From Nitrosotalea sp. (GTDB lineage Archaea > Halobacteriota > Syntropharchaeia > Alkanophagales > Methanospirareceae), in contig DYFG01000049.1 of assembly GCA_020725315.1 (NCBI GenBank), positions 1 through 10,567 on the forward strand: a stretch of 10,567 bases of DNA, read 5' to 3'. Numbering within the stretch: the stretch's first letter is position 1; the number at the start of each line of letters is the position of its first letter. Both the position numbers and the translations under genes were made by a program. Below, piece by piece: positions 1 to 6,111 of the stretch. The notes beneath the pieces are model-generated. The model was not told the origin of the DNA. It searched no databases and saw nothing but the letters and a program-made list of their open reading frames with translations.

Positions 1-635
1 AACCCTTGCGAAACGCCCTTTCCCAGTCCAAAGAAATCCGGTATCTTAAAATTCACCTTGAACTCGCCCGTAAAACCTATAAGTGATATACCGTTATACG
101 ACACTACCTCGTCGTCTAATCGCGAATGGACATACAGTTTCATCGTCACCACATAATCCAAACTCTTGCACATCGAAAGAATGTTACCTACGAGAATACC
201 ATTGAGGAACTCCTTCTTCTCTTTCCAATCCGTCATTTCCTTGTATTTTTCATAATTAGACGGATTCAACGCGAGCCAGTGCGTTACGAATTTGTAGTGC
301 CGATTCTCACGGCACGGTCCGAACTCTGCATTTATTTGCGTCATCTGGATTCTCTCCACCTTGTATACGCTCTTCCCTAACCGCAATTCCGTTATGCCAT
401 CTGAAATCTTCTTGAGAACCTCTGCACCTTCTTCTATCCCCAAAATAAGTGCCGTTCTTTCTATTATTTTGTATTGCACCCTCGGATAGGTGTAAAGGTA
501 ACCCACTTCCTCGATATGCTGATGTAAAATAGGAAACTCTTTGAATCTGTTCGCTATATAACCTCTGAGCTTGCTTGCATCTTCTTCTAGTGGTTTTGAT
601 GTTTTTAAGATGAGAAAGAGGGTTTTAAGGTTCAT
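1..635 (-). CDS. cas6: Cas6b-like CRISPR RNA endoribonuclease, C-terminus cut by window edge
   Basis: Reading the minus strand from ATG at 635 gives 211 codons without a stop, running off the left edge. The protein begins MNLKTLFLILKTSKP and continues with a segment around residues 24-51 that contains RGYIANRFKEFPILHQH and LYTYPRVQYK. It ends at the edge with the glycine-rich FFGLGKGVSQG (residues 201-211). The glycine-rich loop and the RAMP-like beginning are hallmarks of Cas6; the short length (about 215-225 residues expected) and the HxH at 38/40 fit the archaeal Cas6b subgroup, where histidines in this area take part in cleavage. Cas6 cuts the repeat part of pre-crRNA to make guide RNAs. 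An in-frame ATG at 647 would add four residues; the 635 start matches the usual Cas6 beginning better. The neighbouring gene cca is divergent and unrelated, so any cas operon or array should lie further left. Confidence 0.82.
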   Translation of the reverse strand, partial: MNLKTLFLILKTSKPLEEDASKLRGYIANRFKEFPILHQHIEEVGYLYTYPRVQYKIIERTALILGIEEGAEVLKKISDGITELRLGKSVYKVERIQMTQINAEFGPCRENRHYKFVTHWLALNPSNYEKYKEMTDWKEKKEFLNGILVGNILSMCKSLDYVVTMKLYVHSRLDDEVVSYNGISLIGFTGEFKVNFKIPDFFGLGKGVSQG

Positions 636-680
636 AGCCGAGGTCATTTTTTAATTGGAGATAATACCTGTATGTTGATA

Positions 681-700
681 AGCTCTTAAAAATTTTTCGA
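681..700 (-). promoter_or_regulatory. Possible TATA box for cas6
   Basis: On the minus strand this AT-rich stretch reads AAAAATTTTTAAG. Transcription would start about 25 bp downstream, near 663, leaving a short leader before the ATG codons at 647 and 635. There is no Shine-Dalgarno sequence in front of either ATG. The rest of the 648-808 spacer shows no CRISPR repeats or other gene. Confidence 0.35.
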
Positions 701-735
701 TTCCACTCCACATTCGGCAGAGAGCAGAGAAAAAT

Positions 736-745
736 CTATAAATAG
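736..745 (+). promoter_or_regulatory. Distal TATA box, twin of the cca promoter box
   Basis: CTATAAATAG here is identical to the box at 777-786, 41 bp further on. It would start a transcript near 770 with a leader of about 40 nt for cca, as an alternative to the proximal, nearly leaderless promoter. Confidence 0.45.
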
Positions 746-776
746 TTCCATCATCAACTCATTTTTAAGGCGAGCC

Positions 777-786
777 CTATAAATAG
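777..786 (+). promoter_or_regulatory. TATA box of cca (leaderless start)
   Basis: CTATAAATAG lies with its centre about 27 bp before the ATG at 809. That is the archaeal spacing between TATA box and transcription start, so the mRNA should begin at or next to the start codon. The lack of any Shine-Dalgarno sequence in the pyrimidine-rich stretch before the ATG agrees with this. Confidence 0.65.
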
Positions 787-808
787 AGGCGATTAATTTC
801 CCCCTACA

Positions 809-2188
809 ATGATGAAAGAGAACGAAGAGCTAAAAAGGATCTGTAAAGCGGTCATAGAGCACATAAGACCTGATGAGGAAGAGAGAAGGAGAGTAAAAGC
901 CGTAACAGAGCTTATAATCGCGAAGATAAACAAGAAGGCAGCTGAGATGGGTATAGAAGCCCATGCGATCTCCGCAGGGTCAACCGCACGAAATACATGG
1001 ATACGTGGCGAGGCGGACATTGATATCTTCATCATGTTTCCCGCGGATATGACCGAAGAGGATTTTAAAGAGCGAGGGCTTGCGCTCGCAAAAAGTATTG
1101 CTGATCGATATGAGGAGCGCTATGCCTCGCATCCGTATATTCACGCGTACTTTTACGATGCAGAGGGAAGAAAAGAGCACGAAGCGGACTTAGTGCCCTG
1201 CTTCGCGGTAAAAGACGCATCGCTCTTGAAATCAGCAGTAGACAGGACACCGTTCCATAATGCATATGTGGTGAGGAGAATAGCAGGACTCGAGGATGAA
1301 GTGCTGTTGCTCAAGCAATTCATGAAGTATTTAGGTATTTACGGCTCTGAGCTAAGGCGAAAAGGATTCGCGGGGTATCTGTGCGAACTGCTCATCTTGA
1401 ACTATTCTTCTTTCACCGAGCTGCTCAAGAACGCATCTCAGTGGGAATATGGTGAACGAATAGATAGAGAAGGGAAAGGCACGTACAGGGAAGTGGGTAC
1501 CGGGCCACTCATTGTGATAGACCCTGTCGATCCGAGGAGGAATGTTGCAGCCGCGGTATCTGAGTATTCCTTTTGCAGGTTGGTAGACGCAGCAAGGGAG
1601 TTCCTGGCGCACCCCAGCACGGAATTCTTTTCACCACGGAAAGGGAAATCCATGAGCAGGGCTGAATTCATGCGTCTCGTGAAGGAACGAGGAACAGAAT
1701 TCGTGATGGTCTTGTTTGAGGCACCTGATGTGGTAGAGGATATCCTCTTCCCCCAGTTACGAAAAGCAGAAGCATCTGTTACAAATCTGATAGAACGAAA
1801 TGGATTTAAGGTATATAGGAGTGATGTTTCAGTAGAGGGAGACAAAGCGTTCTTGCTCTTCGAGCTGGTCATTTGGAGTCTCCCAAGGATAAAGAAGCAT
1901 TTAGGGCCTCCCGTTACGTCTAAATATCATTCAGAGCAATTTAAAAGCAAGTATACCGCATCGCCACTTTTTATTGAGGGCGGTAGGTATCTGGTGGAAG
2001 TAGAGAGGAAGTATACCGATGTCGTCAGCTTGTTAAAGAACGAGCTGGGTTCATGTAGTTTAGGAAAAAACGTTTCAGAATCAATAGGGAGAGGGTATGA
2101 AGTTTTAAGGAACGAGGAGATAAGATTCTTTGAAGGTCCTGGCTATTTCCTCAGGGAGTATTTTAGTGGGATTCGTTCTCCTTCTTAA
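809..2188 (+). CDS. cca: CCA-adding enzyme (archaeal class I tRNA nucleotidyltransferase)
   Basis: 459 residues, the usual size of archaeal CCA-adding enzymes (about 440-460). The enzyme adds or repairs the CCA end of tRNAs using CTP and ATP in the cytoplasm. The nucleotidyltransferase head shows the GS of AGSTARNTW (G57, S58) followed by GEADIDIF with the metal-binding acids D70 and D72, and the third acid D127 in EADLVPC. The middle (around residues 160-260), with LKQFMKYLGIYGSE and FAGYLCELL, is the conserved central helical domain, and the charged C-terminal half fits the tail and body that hold the tRNA acceptor. I chose the first of two adjacent ATG codons because it sits at the predicted transcription start. 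The gene stands alone, divergent from cas6 and convergent with the PAC2 gene 18 bp away. Confidence 0.95.
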   Translation: MMKENEELKRICKAVIEHIRPDEEERRRVKAVTELIIAKINKKAAEMGIEAHAISAGSTARNTWIRGEADIDIFIMFPADMTEEDFKERGLALAKSIADRYEERYASHPYIHAYFYDAEGRKEHEADLVPCFAVKDASLLKSAVDRTPFHNAYVVRRIAGLEDEVLLLKQFMKYLGIYGSELRRKGFAGYLCELLILNYSSFTELLKNASQWEYGERIDREGKGTYREVGTGPLIVIDPVDPRRNVAAAVSEYSFCRLVDAAREFLAHPSTEFFSPRKGKSMSRAEFMRLVKERGTEFVMVLFEAPDVVEDILFPQLRKAEASVTNLIERNGFKVYRSDVSVEGDKAFLLFELVIWSLPRIKKHLGPPVTSKYHSEQFKSKYTASPLFIEGGRYLVEVERKYTDVVSLLKNELGSCSLGKNVSESIGRGYEVLRNEEIRFFEGPGYFLREYFSGIRSPS

Positions 2189-2206
2189 ATATTGAGCAGT
2201 TTCGTT

Positions 2207-3034
2207 TTACCCATACATGTACTGAGAGGGTTCAACCCCCACACCCTCGCCCCGATAAGCAGCCTTCTCCCTCTGTTCCTTTATTCTCGCCTCGACAGCT
2301 TCCGCACTTTGCTCAAGCATCTCTTCTAACTTCGTTGTCTCTATCTCTAACCGGGATAATTGCTTGAATGTTCTAAGTGCTCGTGCGCAAGCTCTCAGGT
2401 CTTCGGAATATTTTCCCACGCCGAGAATAGAGTAACTTTCGATGCCGAGTTTAGAAGAGAAACCTGGAAGAAGTCCTGTTTTTCGAATAATGGTATATCG
2501 ACCGATGTTTCTTCTCGTCATCTTCACAACTCTGTTGGGGATATCTTTTTTTGAGCCTTCAAAGAAGCCAACATAAGCCTCGACTTCCTCTTTCATCCTT
2601 TTAAAAGGTTCTTGTGCAGGCATGATGACCCCCACGGTATATAACTCTTTGACATCGAGCTCTTGTGAGAGATGAGCCACACTTTCAGCCTGTTTATAGG
2701 TAGATTTAGGAATATACTCGGTCTCTGGATATTTGCCAATGTAGCAGAACAATCTCTTCTCCTCGCTGTACCAAATCTCGTCATGGGGGATTTCGAATTC
2801 TTCTTCACGTGCTTCTACCATGGGCGGGAAATTATACGAATACAAATTCACTATCTTCTCAGAATCCTCTAAGAGCTCCTTTATATGATAGGGGATGATA
2901 TTCCCCATGGGGGGAAAACCCGCAAGTAAGATATTCTTGTACCTCTTTATCTTCTCCCTAAACTTCTCGGCATCTACGTGCCAATAAAGAGTAAATTCTT
3001 CGATTTCAAAGCGTTTTGTCTTTGGAATTCCCAT
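2207..3034 (-). CDS. PAC2 family protein, PbaB-like proteasome assembly chaperone or activator with HbYX tail
   Basis: 275 residues. The PAC2 fold is recognised from GFPPMG (39-44), YNFPPMVEA (67-75), the IPHDEIWY stretch, KELYTVGVIMP near 130-140, and GFSSKLGIESYSILG in the second half. Residues 224-257 are highly charged and heptad-like, a probable coiled coil. The chain then ends GVGVEPSQYMYG: the last three residues, Met-Tyr-Gly, fit the hydrophobic-Tyr-X motif that docks activators and assembly chaperones into the alpha ring of the 20S proteasome. Archaeal PAC2 homologues (PbaA, PbaB) are known proteasome assembly factors, and PbaB-type proteins use such a tail. The role here is therefore inferred as a proteasome chaperone or ATP-independent activator. 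There is no signal peptide or membrane segment, so it is cytoplasmic. No proteasome genes lie nearby. The nearest alternative is a generic PAC2/COG2047-type protein of unknown partner. Confidence 0.82.
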   Translation of the reverse strand: MGIPKTKRFEIEEFTLYWHVDAEKFREKIKRYKNILLAGFPPMGNIIPYHIKELLEDSEKIVNLYSYNFPPMVEAREEEFEIPHDEIWYSEEKRLFCYIGKYPETEYIPKSTYKQAESVAHLSQELDVKELYTVGVIMPAQEPFKRMKEEVEAYVGFFEGSKKDIPNRVVKMTRRNIGRYTIIRKTGLLPGFSSKLGIESYSILGVGKYSEDLRACARALRTFKQLSRLEIETTKLEEMLEQSAEAVEARIKEQREKAAYRGEGVGVEPSQYMYG

Positions 3035-3064
3035 TTCCTTTAGTTAGTATTATTTATCCCTGAA

Positions 3065-3076
3065 GCTATATATAGC
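3065..3076. promoter_or_regulatory. Palindromic TATA box shared by the PAC2 gene and the flavoprotein gene
   Basis: GCTATATATAGC is a perfect 12-bp palindrome in the 103-bp divergent spacer. To the left, transcription would start about 10 nt before the PAC2 ATG at 3034; to the right it would start near 3096, about 40 nt before the ATG at 3138. Because the box reads the same both ways, it could serve both genes. A weaker AT stretch at 3116-3124 is too close to the ATG at 3138 to be a TATA box. Confidence 0.5.
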
Positions 3077-3137
3077 TTGCAAATTGTAAGTTGTTTGTGA
3101 TGCCATTCATTCCAAGCTTTAAAGTAGAGATTGAGAA

Positions 3138-4319
3138 ATGAAAGAGGAGAGGCGTGACGTTGTGGTAGTGGGGGCAGGACCCGCTGGTAGTGTAACTGCG
3201 AAGAAAGCTGCTGAACAAGGATTGGATGTCCTTTTAATAGAACGAAATCAGGAGATCGGGGTCCCGGTGAGATGCGCGGAAGGAGTGAGCAAAGAGATAG
3301 AGCGGTTTGTTGCACCGGATAAGAGATGGATATGCGCCGAGGTGAACGGTGCGAATATCTATGCTCCTGACGGCACGAAGGTGGTGTTGTCAGGTGCAAA
3401 AATGGAGGAAGTGGGATACGTGCTTGAGAGGCGGATATTTGATAAGTTTCTTGCACACGAAGCGGCACGTGCGGGCGCAGAGATACGAGTTAAAACAGAA
3501 GCGTGTGGTATCATCGAAGATGATGGCTATACCAGAGGCATTTATGCCCGGTGTATGGGAGAGGATAGACGCATTCATGCGCAGGTCGTCGTTGGCGCTG
3601 ATGGCGTGGAATCGAGGGTGGGCAGATGGGCAGGTATTAAGACGCGGCTCCGCCCTTCTGATATCTCGGTATGCGCTGAGTTCCTTATGTGCGATATCGA
3701 GCTCAACAAAGGTTATTCGGAATTTTTCCTGGGTAGCACCATTGCACCTAAAGGCTATGCCTGGGTATTCCCAAAGGGCGAGGATTGTGCAAATGTAGGA
3801 CTCGGGATAGGAGGTGATGTCTCTGAAGAGAGCCATCGAGCGATCGATTATCTCAAGGCATTCGTCCACGATAGGTTCCCCGAGGGAAAGACCATGGCTG
3901 AGATGTATGGTGTGGTACCGTTAAGTGGACCGATCTCCGAAAGCGTAGCAGATGGGCTCATTTTAGTTGGCGATGCAGCACGGCACGTCAATCCATTAAC
4001 CGGTGGTGGCATTATCTATGCGCTGCAGGCAGGAGCAATAGCAGGCGATGTTGTAGCAAAAGCAGTCCATGAAGGCGATGTTTCAAAGAAGAGATTGATG
4101 GAATACGAAACCAGATGGAGGAGAGAATTTGGAAAACGGTTGGAAACAGGCTTGAAGGCAAAAAAATTTCTCTTCAATCTCTCTGACGAGGACCTCAACA
4201 CGCTTGCACATTCGTTACGAGGGGTAGAAATAAAAGAGCTCTCTACATGGGCATTGTTGATGGAATTGATACAGAGAAATCCAAAGCTGCTGCTTGGATT
4301 AGCGAAAGTGCTCTTATAA
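3138..4319 (+). CDS. Geranylgeranyl reductase family flavoprotein (probable digeranylgeranylglycerophospholipid reductase)
   Basis: 393 residues, the normal length for archaeal geranylgeranyl reductases. The N-terminus has the FAD-binding Rossmann motif VVVVGAGPAGS (8-18) with the acidic end IER (34-36). PVRCAEGVS (43-51) is the family's cysteine-containing segment near the flavin. VVVGADGVESRVGRWAG lies near the middle, and the second FAD motif VGDAARHVNPLTGGG starts at about 277. This family reduces the double bonds of the geranylgeranyl chains of archaeal membrane lipids, with FADH2 as the donor, at the membrane surface. Archaea usually carry several paralogues, some acting on other isoprenoids such as menaquinone side chains, so the exact substrate is not settled by sequence. 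No lipid genes adjoin. Its TAA stop abuts the stop of convergent ilvC, forming TTATAA. Confidence 0.88.
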   Translation: MKEERRDVVVVGAGPAGSVTAKKAAEQGLDVLLIERNQEIGVPVRCAEGVSKEIERFVAPDKRWICAEVNGANIYAPDGTKVVLSGAKMEEVGYVLERRIFDKFLAHEAARAGAEIRVKTEACGIIEDDGYTRGIYARCMGEDRRIHAQVVVGADGVESRVGRWAGIKTRLRPSDISVCAEFLMCDIELNKGYSEFFLGSTIAPKGYAWVFPKGEDCANVGLGIGGDVSEESHRAIDYLKAFVHDRFPEGKTMAEMYGVVPLSGPISESVADGLILVGDAARHVNPLTGGGIIYALQAGAIAGDVVAKAVHEGDVSKKRLMEYETRWRREFGKRLETGLKAKKFLFNLSDEDLNTLAHSLRGVEIKELSTWALLMELIQRNPKLLLGLAKVLL

Positions 4320-5339
4320 AACACTTTTTCTTTTTACAAACAGTTTTCTTATCTCTTCGCCAACCGTTTCAATCTCATGCTTTCCTATCTTCTCCCTGCT
4401 CGCTTTTAAGAATGGAATTCCCTTCTTGTATTCCTCAACCCACTCATTTGCGAACTCGCCGTTTTCAACTCTTCTGAGTGCTTCTTTCATCTTTCCCTTC
4501 ACGTCTGGCCCGATTATTTTATGACCCACGGCCCACATGCCATATTCCGCGGTATTAGAGATGACCTCCGCCATTCGTTTGATGCCACCTTGCCAGATGA
4601 GATCAACGATCAGTTTCATCTCGTGAACGCATTCGAAATACGCCATCTCCGGCGGGTAACCCGCTTCTACCAGGACCTCAAAGCCGTTCTTCATCAATTC
4701 TACCAGACCACCACATAGCACGCACTGCTCGCCAAATAGATCCTCATATGTCTCCTCTTCAAACGTGCATTCTAAGATGCCTGCCTTTGTCCAGTGCATT
4801 GCCTTGGTCATTGCTAACGCCACTTCTCGTGCATTCCCTGACGGGTTTTGTTTCACTGCCACGAGACCCGGGACTCCGAACCCTTCTAAATACGCCCTTC
4901 TCTCCTCGGTTCCCGGCGCTTTGGGAGCAACCATGATAACATCAACCTCCGCAGGAGGAACGATTCGTTTGAAGCAGATGTTAAATCCATGTGAGAAAGA
5001 AAGAGTCTTTCCTGCTTTCATCTGCTGCTTTATCAGTCTCTCATAAACCTCTGCCTGTACCTCATCAGGAAGCAAGATGTGGAGAATATCGCCTTTTTCA
5101 GCCGCTTTATCGATCGGCATCACCTCGAATCCATCCTCTTGTGCTCTTTTCCAGCTTGGATTAGGCTTACCACCCAATATCTCGGTCTCGCCGATAATCA
5201 CGTTAACTCCCGAATCTCTTAAACAGTTTGCCTGAGCATTCCCCTGTGCTCCATACCCTATTACGGCTATTATCTTATCGCTTAAGATGCTCTCATCTAC
5301 ATCCTCATCATGCAATATTCTCATGGTATCAGCCCTCAT
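4314..5339 (-). CDS. ilvC: Ketol-acid reductoisomerase, class I, with long (12-residue) cofactor loop
   Basis: 341 residues, the length of short-chain class I KARI. It converts 2-acetolactate and 2-aceto-2-hydroxybutyrate to the dihydroxy acids of the valine/isoleucine pathway, using NAD(P)H and Mg2+. The Rossmann motif is GYGAQGNAQA (28-37). Catalytic residues are all present: H117 (SHGF), the metal ligands D200 and E204 (EDLFGEQ), E236 and E240, and S261. The loop after the second beta strand, residues 51-62, reads ETEILGGKPNPS. It is longer than the usual LRxGSxS type, and acidic residues sit where the phosphate-binding arginine and serine of NADPH enzymes normally lie, which suggests NADH use. 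A second ATG at codon 6 is possible; I chose the first because the TATA box at 5358-5366 sits 23 bp before it. The ilvB and ilvN genes lie upstream on the same strand. Confidence 0.95.
   Translation of the reverse strand: MRADTMRILHDEDVDESILSDKIIAVIGYGAQGNAQANCLRDSGVNVIIGETEILGGKPNPSWKRAQEDGFEVMPIDKAAEKGDILHILLPDEVQAEVYERLIKQQMKAGKTLSFSHGFNICFKRIVPPAEVDVIMVAPKAPGTEERRAYLEGFGVPGLVAVKQNPSGNAREVALAMTKAMHWTKAGILECTFEEETYEDLFGEQCVLCGGLVELMKNGFEVLVEAGYPPEMAYFECVHEMKLIVDLIWQGGIKRMAEVISNTAEYGMWAVGHKIIGPDVKGKMKEALRRVENGEFANEWVEEYKKGIPFLKASREKIGKHEIETVGEEIRKLFVKRKSVL
4324..4339 (+). terminator. Oligo-T terminator of the flavoprotein gene
   Basis: Right after the stop codon at 4317-4319 the plus strand has two T runs (CTTTTTCTTTTTAC), the kind of signal at which archaeal RNA polymerase stops. 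It lies inside the coding end of convergent ilvC, so that gene's C-terminal lysine-rich codons double as the terminator. Confidence 0.5.
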
Positions 5340-5357
5340 TAGAAGTAATTGTATCCT

Positions 5358-5366
5358 CTTTATAAA
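5358..5366 (-). promoter_or_regulatory. TATA box giving ilvC its own leaderless promoter
   Basis: The minus strand reads GGTTTATAAAGAGG, with the box centre about 23 bp before the ilvC ATG. It overlaps the stop codon of the small beta-helix ORF, and a second TATAAAG lies at 5372-5380. ilvC can thus be transcribed separately from ilvBN. Confidence 0.55.
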
Positions 5367-5605
5367 CCTTTCTTTATAACAGAATTATTTTTTATAGTAT
5401 TATTATTGCACCATCCCAACGTAGGGTCTCCAGCAAGAGCAATGCCTATATAAGAAGAATTCATAACAGTATTGTTCTTTAAAATATTATTGTTGCTGCT
5501 TGTTTTCCACAAAGATATTCCATACTCATTGTTTAAAGCTGTATTATTATTTATAGTATTGTTATTTGATTCCTCGCTTTCATTTTTCCTCTTTTCTTCT
5601 CCCAT
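5360..5605 (-). CDS. Small NosD/PbH1-like beta-helix ORF, probably a fragment of a surface protein
   Basis: 81 residues rich in Asn, Ser and Thr. About three repeats of the right-handed parallel beta-helix kind are visible, each beginning NNNTI or NNNIL and running into a turn such as YGISLWKTSS or YIGIALAG. This pattern is typical of NosD/PbH1 repeats in archaeal cell-surface and carbohydrate-binding proteins, which are normally hundreds of residues long and secreted. Here there is no signal peptide, only a charged start (MGEEKRKNESEES), and too few coils for a stable helix, so it is probably a remnant rather than a working protein. The ATG lies 11 nt after the ilvN stop and the TAA 20 nt before ilvC, so it sits like an operon member. 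The DNA is far more AT-rich than the ilv genes, which suggests acquisition from elsewhere. Its translation is unproven. Confidence 0.5.
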   Translation of the reverse strand: MGEEKRKNESEESNNNTINNNTALNNEYGISLWKTSSNNNILKNNTVMNSSYIGIALAGDPTLGWCNNNTIKNNSVIKKGL

Positions 5606-5616
5606 TCAAAATATCC

Positions 5617-6111
5617 CTATTTCTCTACTCCTGTATCGATACCAATAGCCGTAACCCCGGTCCTGAACAATTGCTTTATACCAAAATGTTTCATCAAATC
5701 TACAAACCGGTCTATCGTTTTCGGCTCTTCGGTAAGTTCTATTATTACCGAATCCAACGTAGCATCGGCTATCTTCGCTCCGTATGCTTCGGCAAGTTGC
5801 ATGACCTCAGAACGAGCGTTTAGATCCTTCACATGGACCCTCATAAGGCATAAATCCCGGATAATCGCCTTGTCCTCCTTCAAATCAACAACTTTTACCA
5901 CCTCTATCAGATTGCTGAGCTGCTTCCTCACTTTCTCTAATTCACTCTCCGAGCCGTCTATCGCTACGGTCATCCTTGATAACCCTTCCTTCTCGCAGGG
6001 TGAAACGGTAAGGGAGGTGATGTTGATTCCTCGCATCGTGAACATGCCGGACATTCTCGTAAGCACTCCAGGATGATTCTCCACCAATAATGAAATTATA
6101 TGAGTTTGCAT
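5617..6111 (-). CDS. ilvN: Acetolactate synthase small (regulatory) subunit
   Basis: 164 residues, the standard length. The N-terminal ACT domain (residues 2-75) starts MQTHIISLLVENHPGVLTRMSGMF and contains RGINITSLTVSP. The C-terminal domain starts at about residue 80 with IIRDLCLMRVHVKD and ends in the conserved MKHFGIKQLFRTGVTAI. The subunit stimulates IlvB and carries the valine feedback site, bound at the ACT-domain dimer interface (family knowledge). The ATG lies within the end of ilvB (16-nt overlap), indicating co-transcription and translational coupling. The gene ends with TAG, followed after 11 nt by the beta-helix ORF. Confidence 0.95.
   Translation of the reverse strand: MQTHIISLLVENHPGVLTRMSGMFTMRGINITSLTVSPCEKEGLSRMTVAIDGSESELEKVRKQLSNLIEVVKVVDLKEDKAIIRDLCLMRVHVKDLNARSEVMQLAEAYGAKIADATLDSVIIELTEEPKTIDRFVDLMKHFGIKQLFRTGVTAIGIDTGVEK

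Noticed and set aside
648..808. CRISPR leader or repeats next to cas6
   Set aside because: No repeat unit recurs in the spacer; only promoter-like AT-rich boxes are present.
1438..1872. 144-codon minus-strand frame opposite cca
   Set aside because: Shadow of the conserved CCA-adding enzyme, with no promoter or start signal of its own.
3390..3869. 159-codon minus-strand frame opposite the flavoprotein gene
   Set aside because: It is the complement of a well-conserved flavoprotein with clear FAD motifs, and its own sequence looks like no protein family.
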